A DNA stretch of 6,926 nt from the NCBI GenBank assembly GCA_910586275.1, contig CAJUIM010000152.1:1-6926 (forward strand). The letters run 5' to 3'. This document shows positions 6,917-6,926 of the stretch, one piece after another. Position 1 is the stretch's first letter; every line of letters starts with the position of its first letter. This DNA comes from an uncultured Lachnospiraceae bacterium. Lineage in GTDB: Bacteria; Bacillota; Clostridia; Lachnospirales; Lachnospiraceae. Made by a program: the position numbers and the translations under genes. The notes under the pieces are model-generated. The model did no database searches and was not told where the DNA came from. It saw only the letters and a list, made by a program, of their open reading frames with translations.

Positions 6917-6926
6917 AGTGTCCGGC

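Overview
The window looks like chromosomal DNA of a low-to-mid GC Gram-positive, most probably a clostridium of the Lachnospiraceae type. The reasons are a Firmicutes-style T-box riboswitch in front of a pheST pair, a PheS carrying the Cys4 insert common in Firmicutes, the clostridial 'family 1' type of M18 aminopeptidase, and strong AGGAGG-type ribosome binding sites. The genus is inference only. All four large genes lie on the + strand, are intact and look like ordinary core genes. I saw no transposase, phage gene, CRISPR array, tRNA or rRNA.

Layout. Positions 1-118 hold no gene but contain one copy (minus orientation) of a dispersed-looking repeat of about 57 bp. A near-consensus sigma-A promoter (TTGACA, 17-nt spacer, TAAAAT) at 119-147 starts a leader of about 510 nt. 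The leader contains a phenylalanine T-box (about 200-512: UUC specifier, UGGU antiterminator bulge, intrinsic terminator), then an unusually long spacer of about 150 nt holding a possible 32-codon small ORF. Next come pheS (666-1685), pheT (1747-4167), an M18 aminopeptidase gene (4288-5718) and queA (start taken as 5752, end 6795). The tail, 6796-6926, has no gene and carries a second copy of the repeat in the opposite orientation.

How the parts fit. PheS and PheT form the (alpha-beta)2 phenylalanyl-tRNA synthetase. The T-box senses uncharged tRNA-Phe and lets transcription pass the terminator when charging is low. No terminator or promoter is evident between pheS and queA, and the gaps are about 61, 120 and 33 nt. 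The aminopeptidase, which can release free amino acids from peptides, and the queuosine tRNA-modification enzyme QueA are therefore likely to share the phenylalanine-responsive transcript, at least in part.

The least explained structure is the pair of inverted repeat copies (33-89 and 6859-6916) that bracket the operon. They share 47 of 58 aligned columns and have a conserved imperfect palindrome at their core. No clear new enzymatic system is visible.
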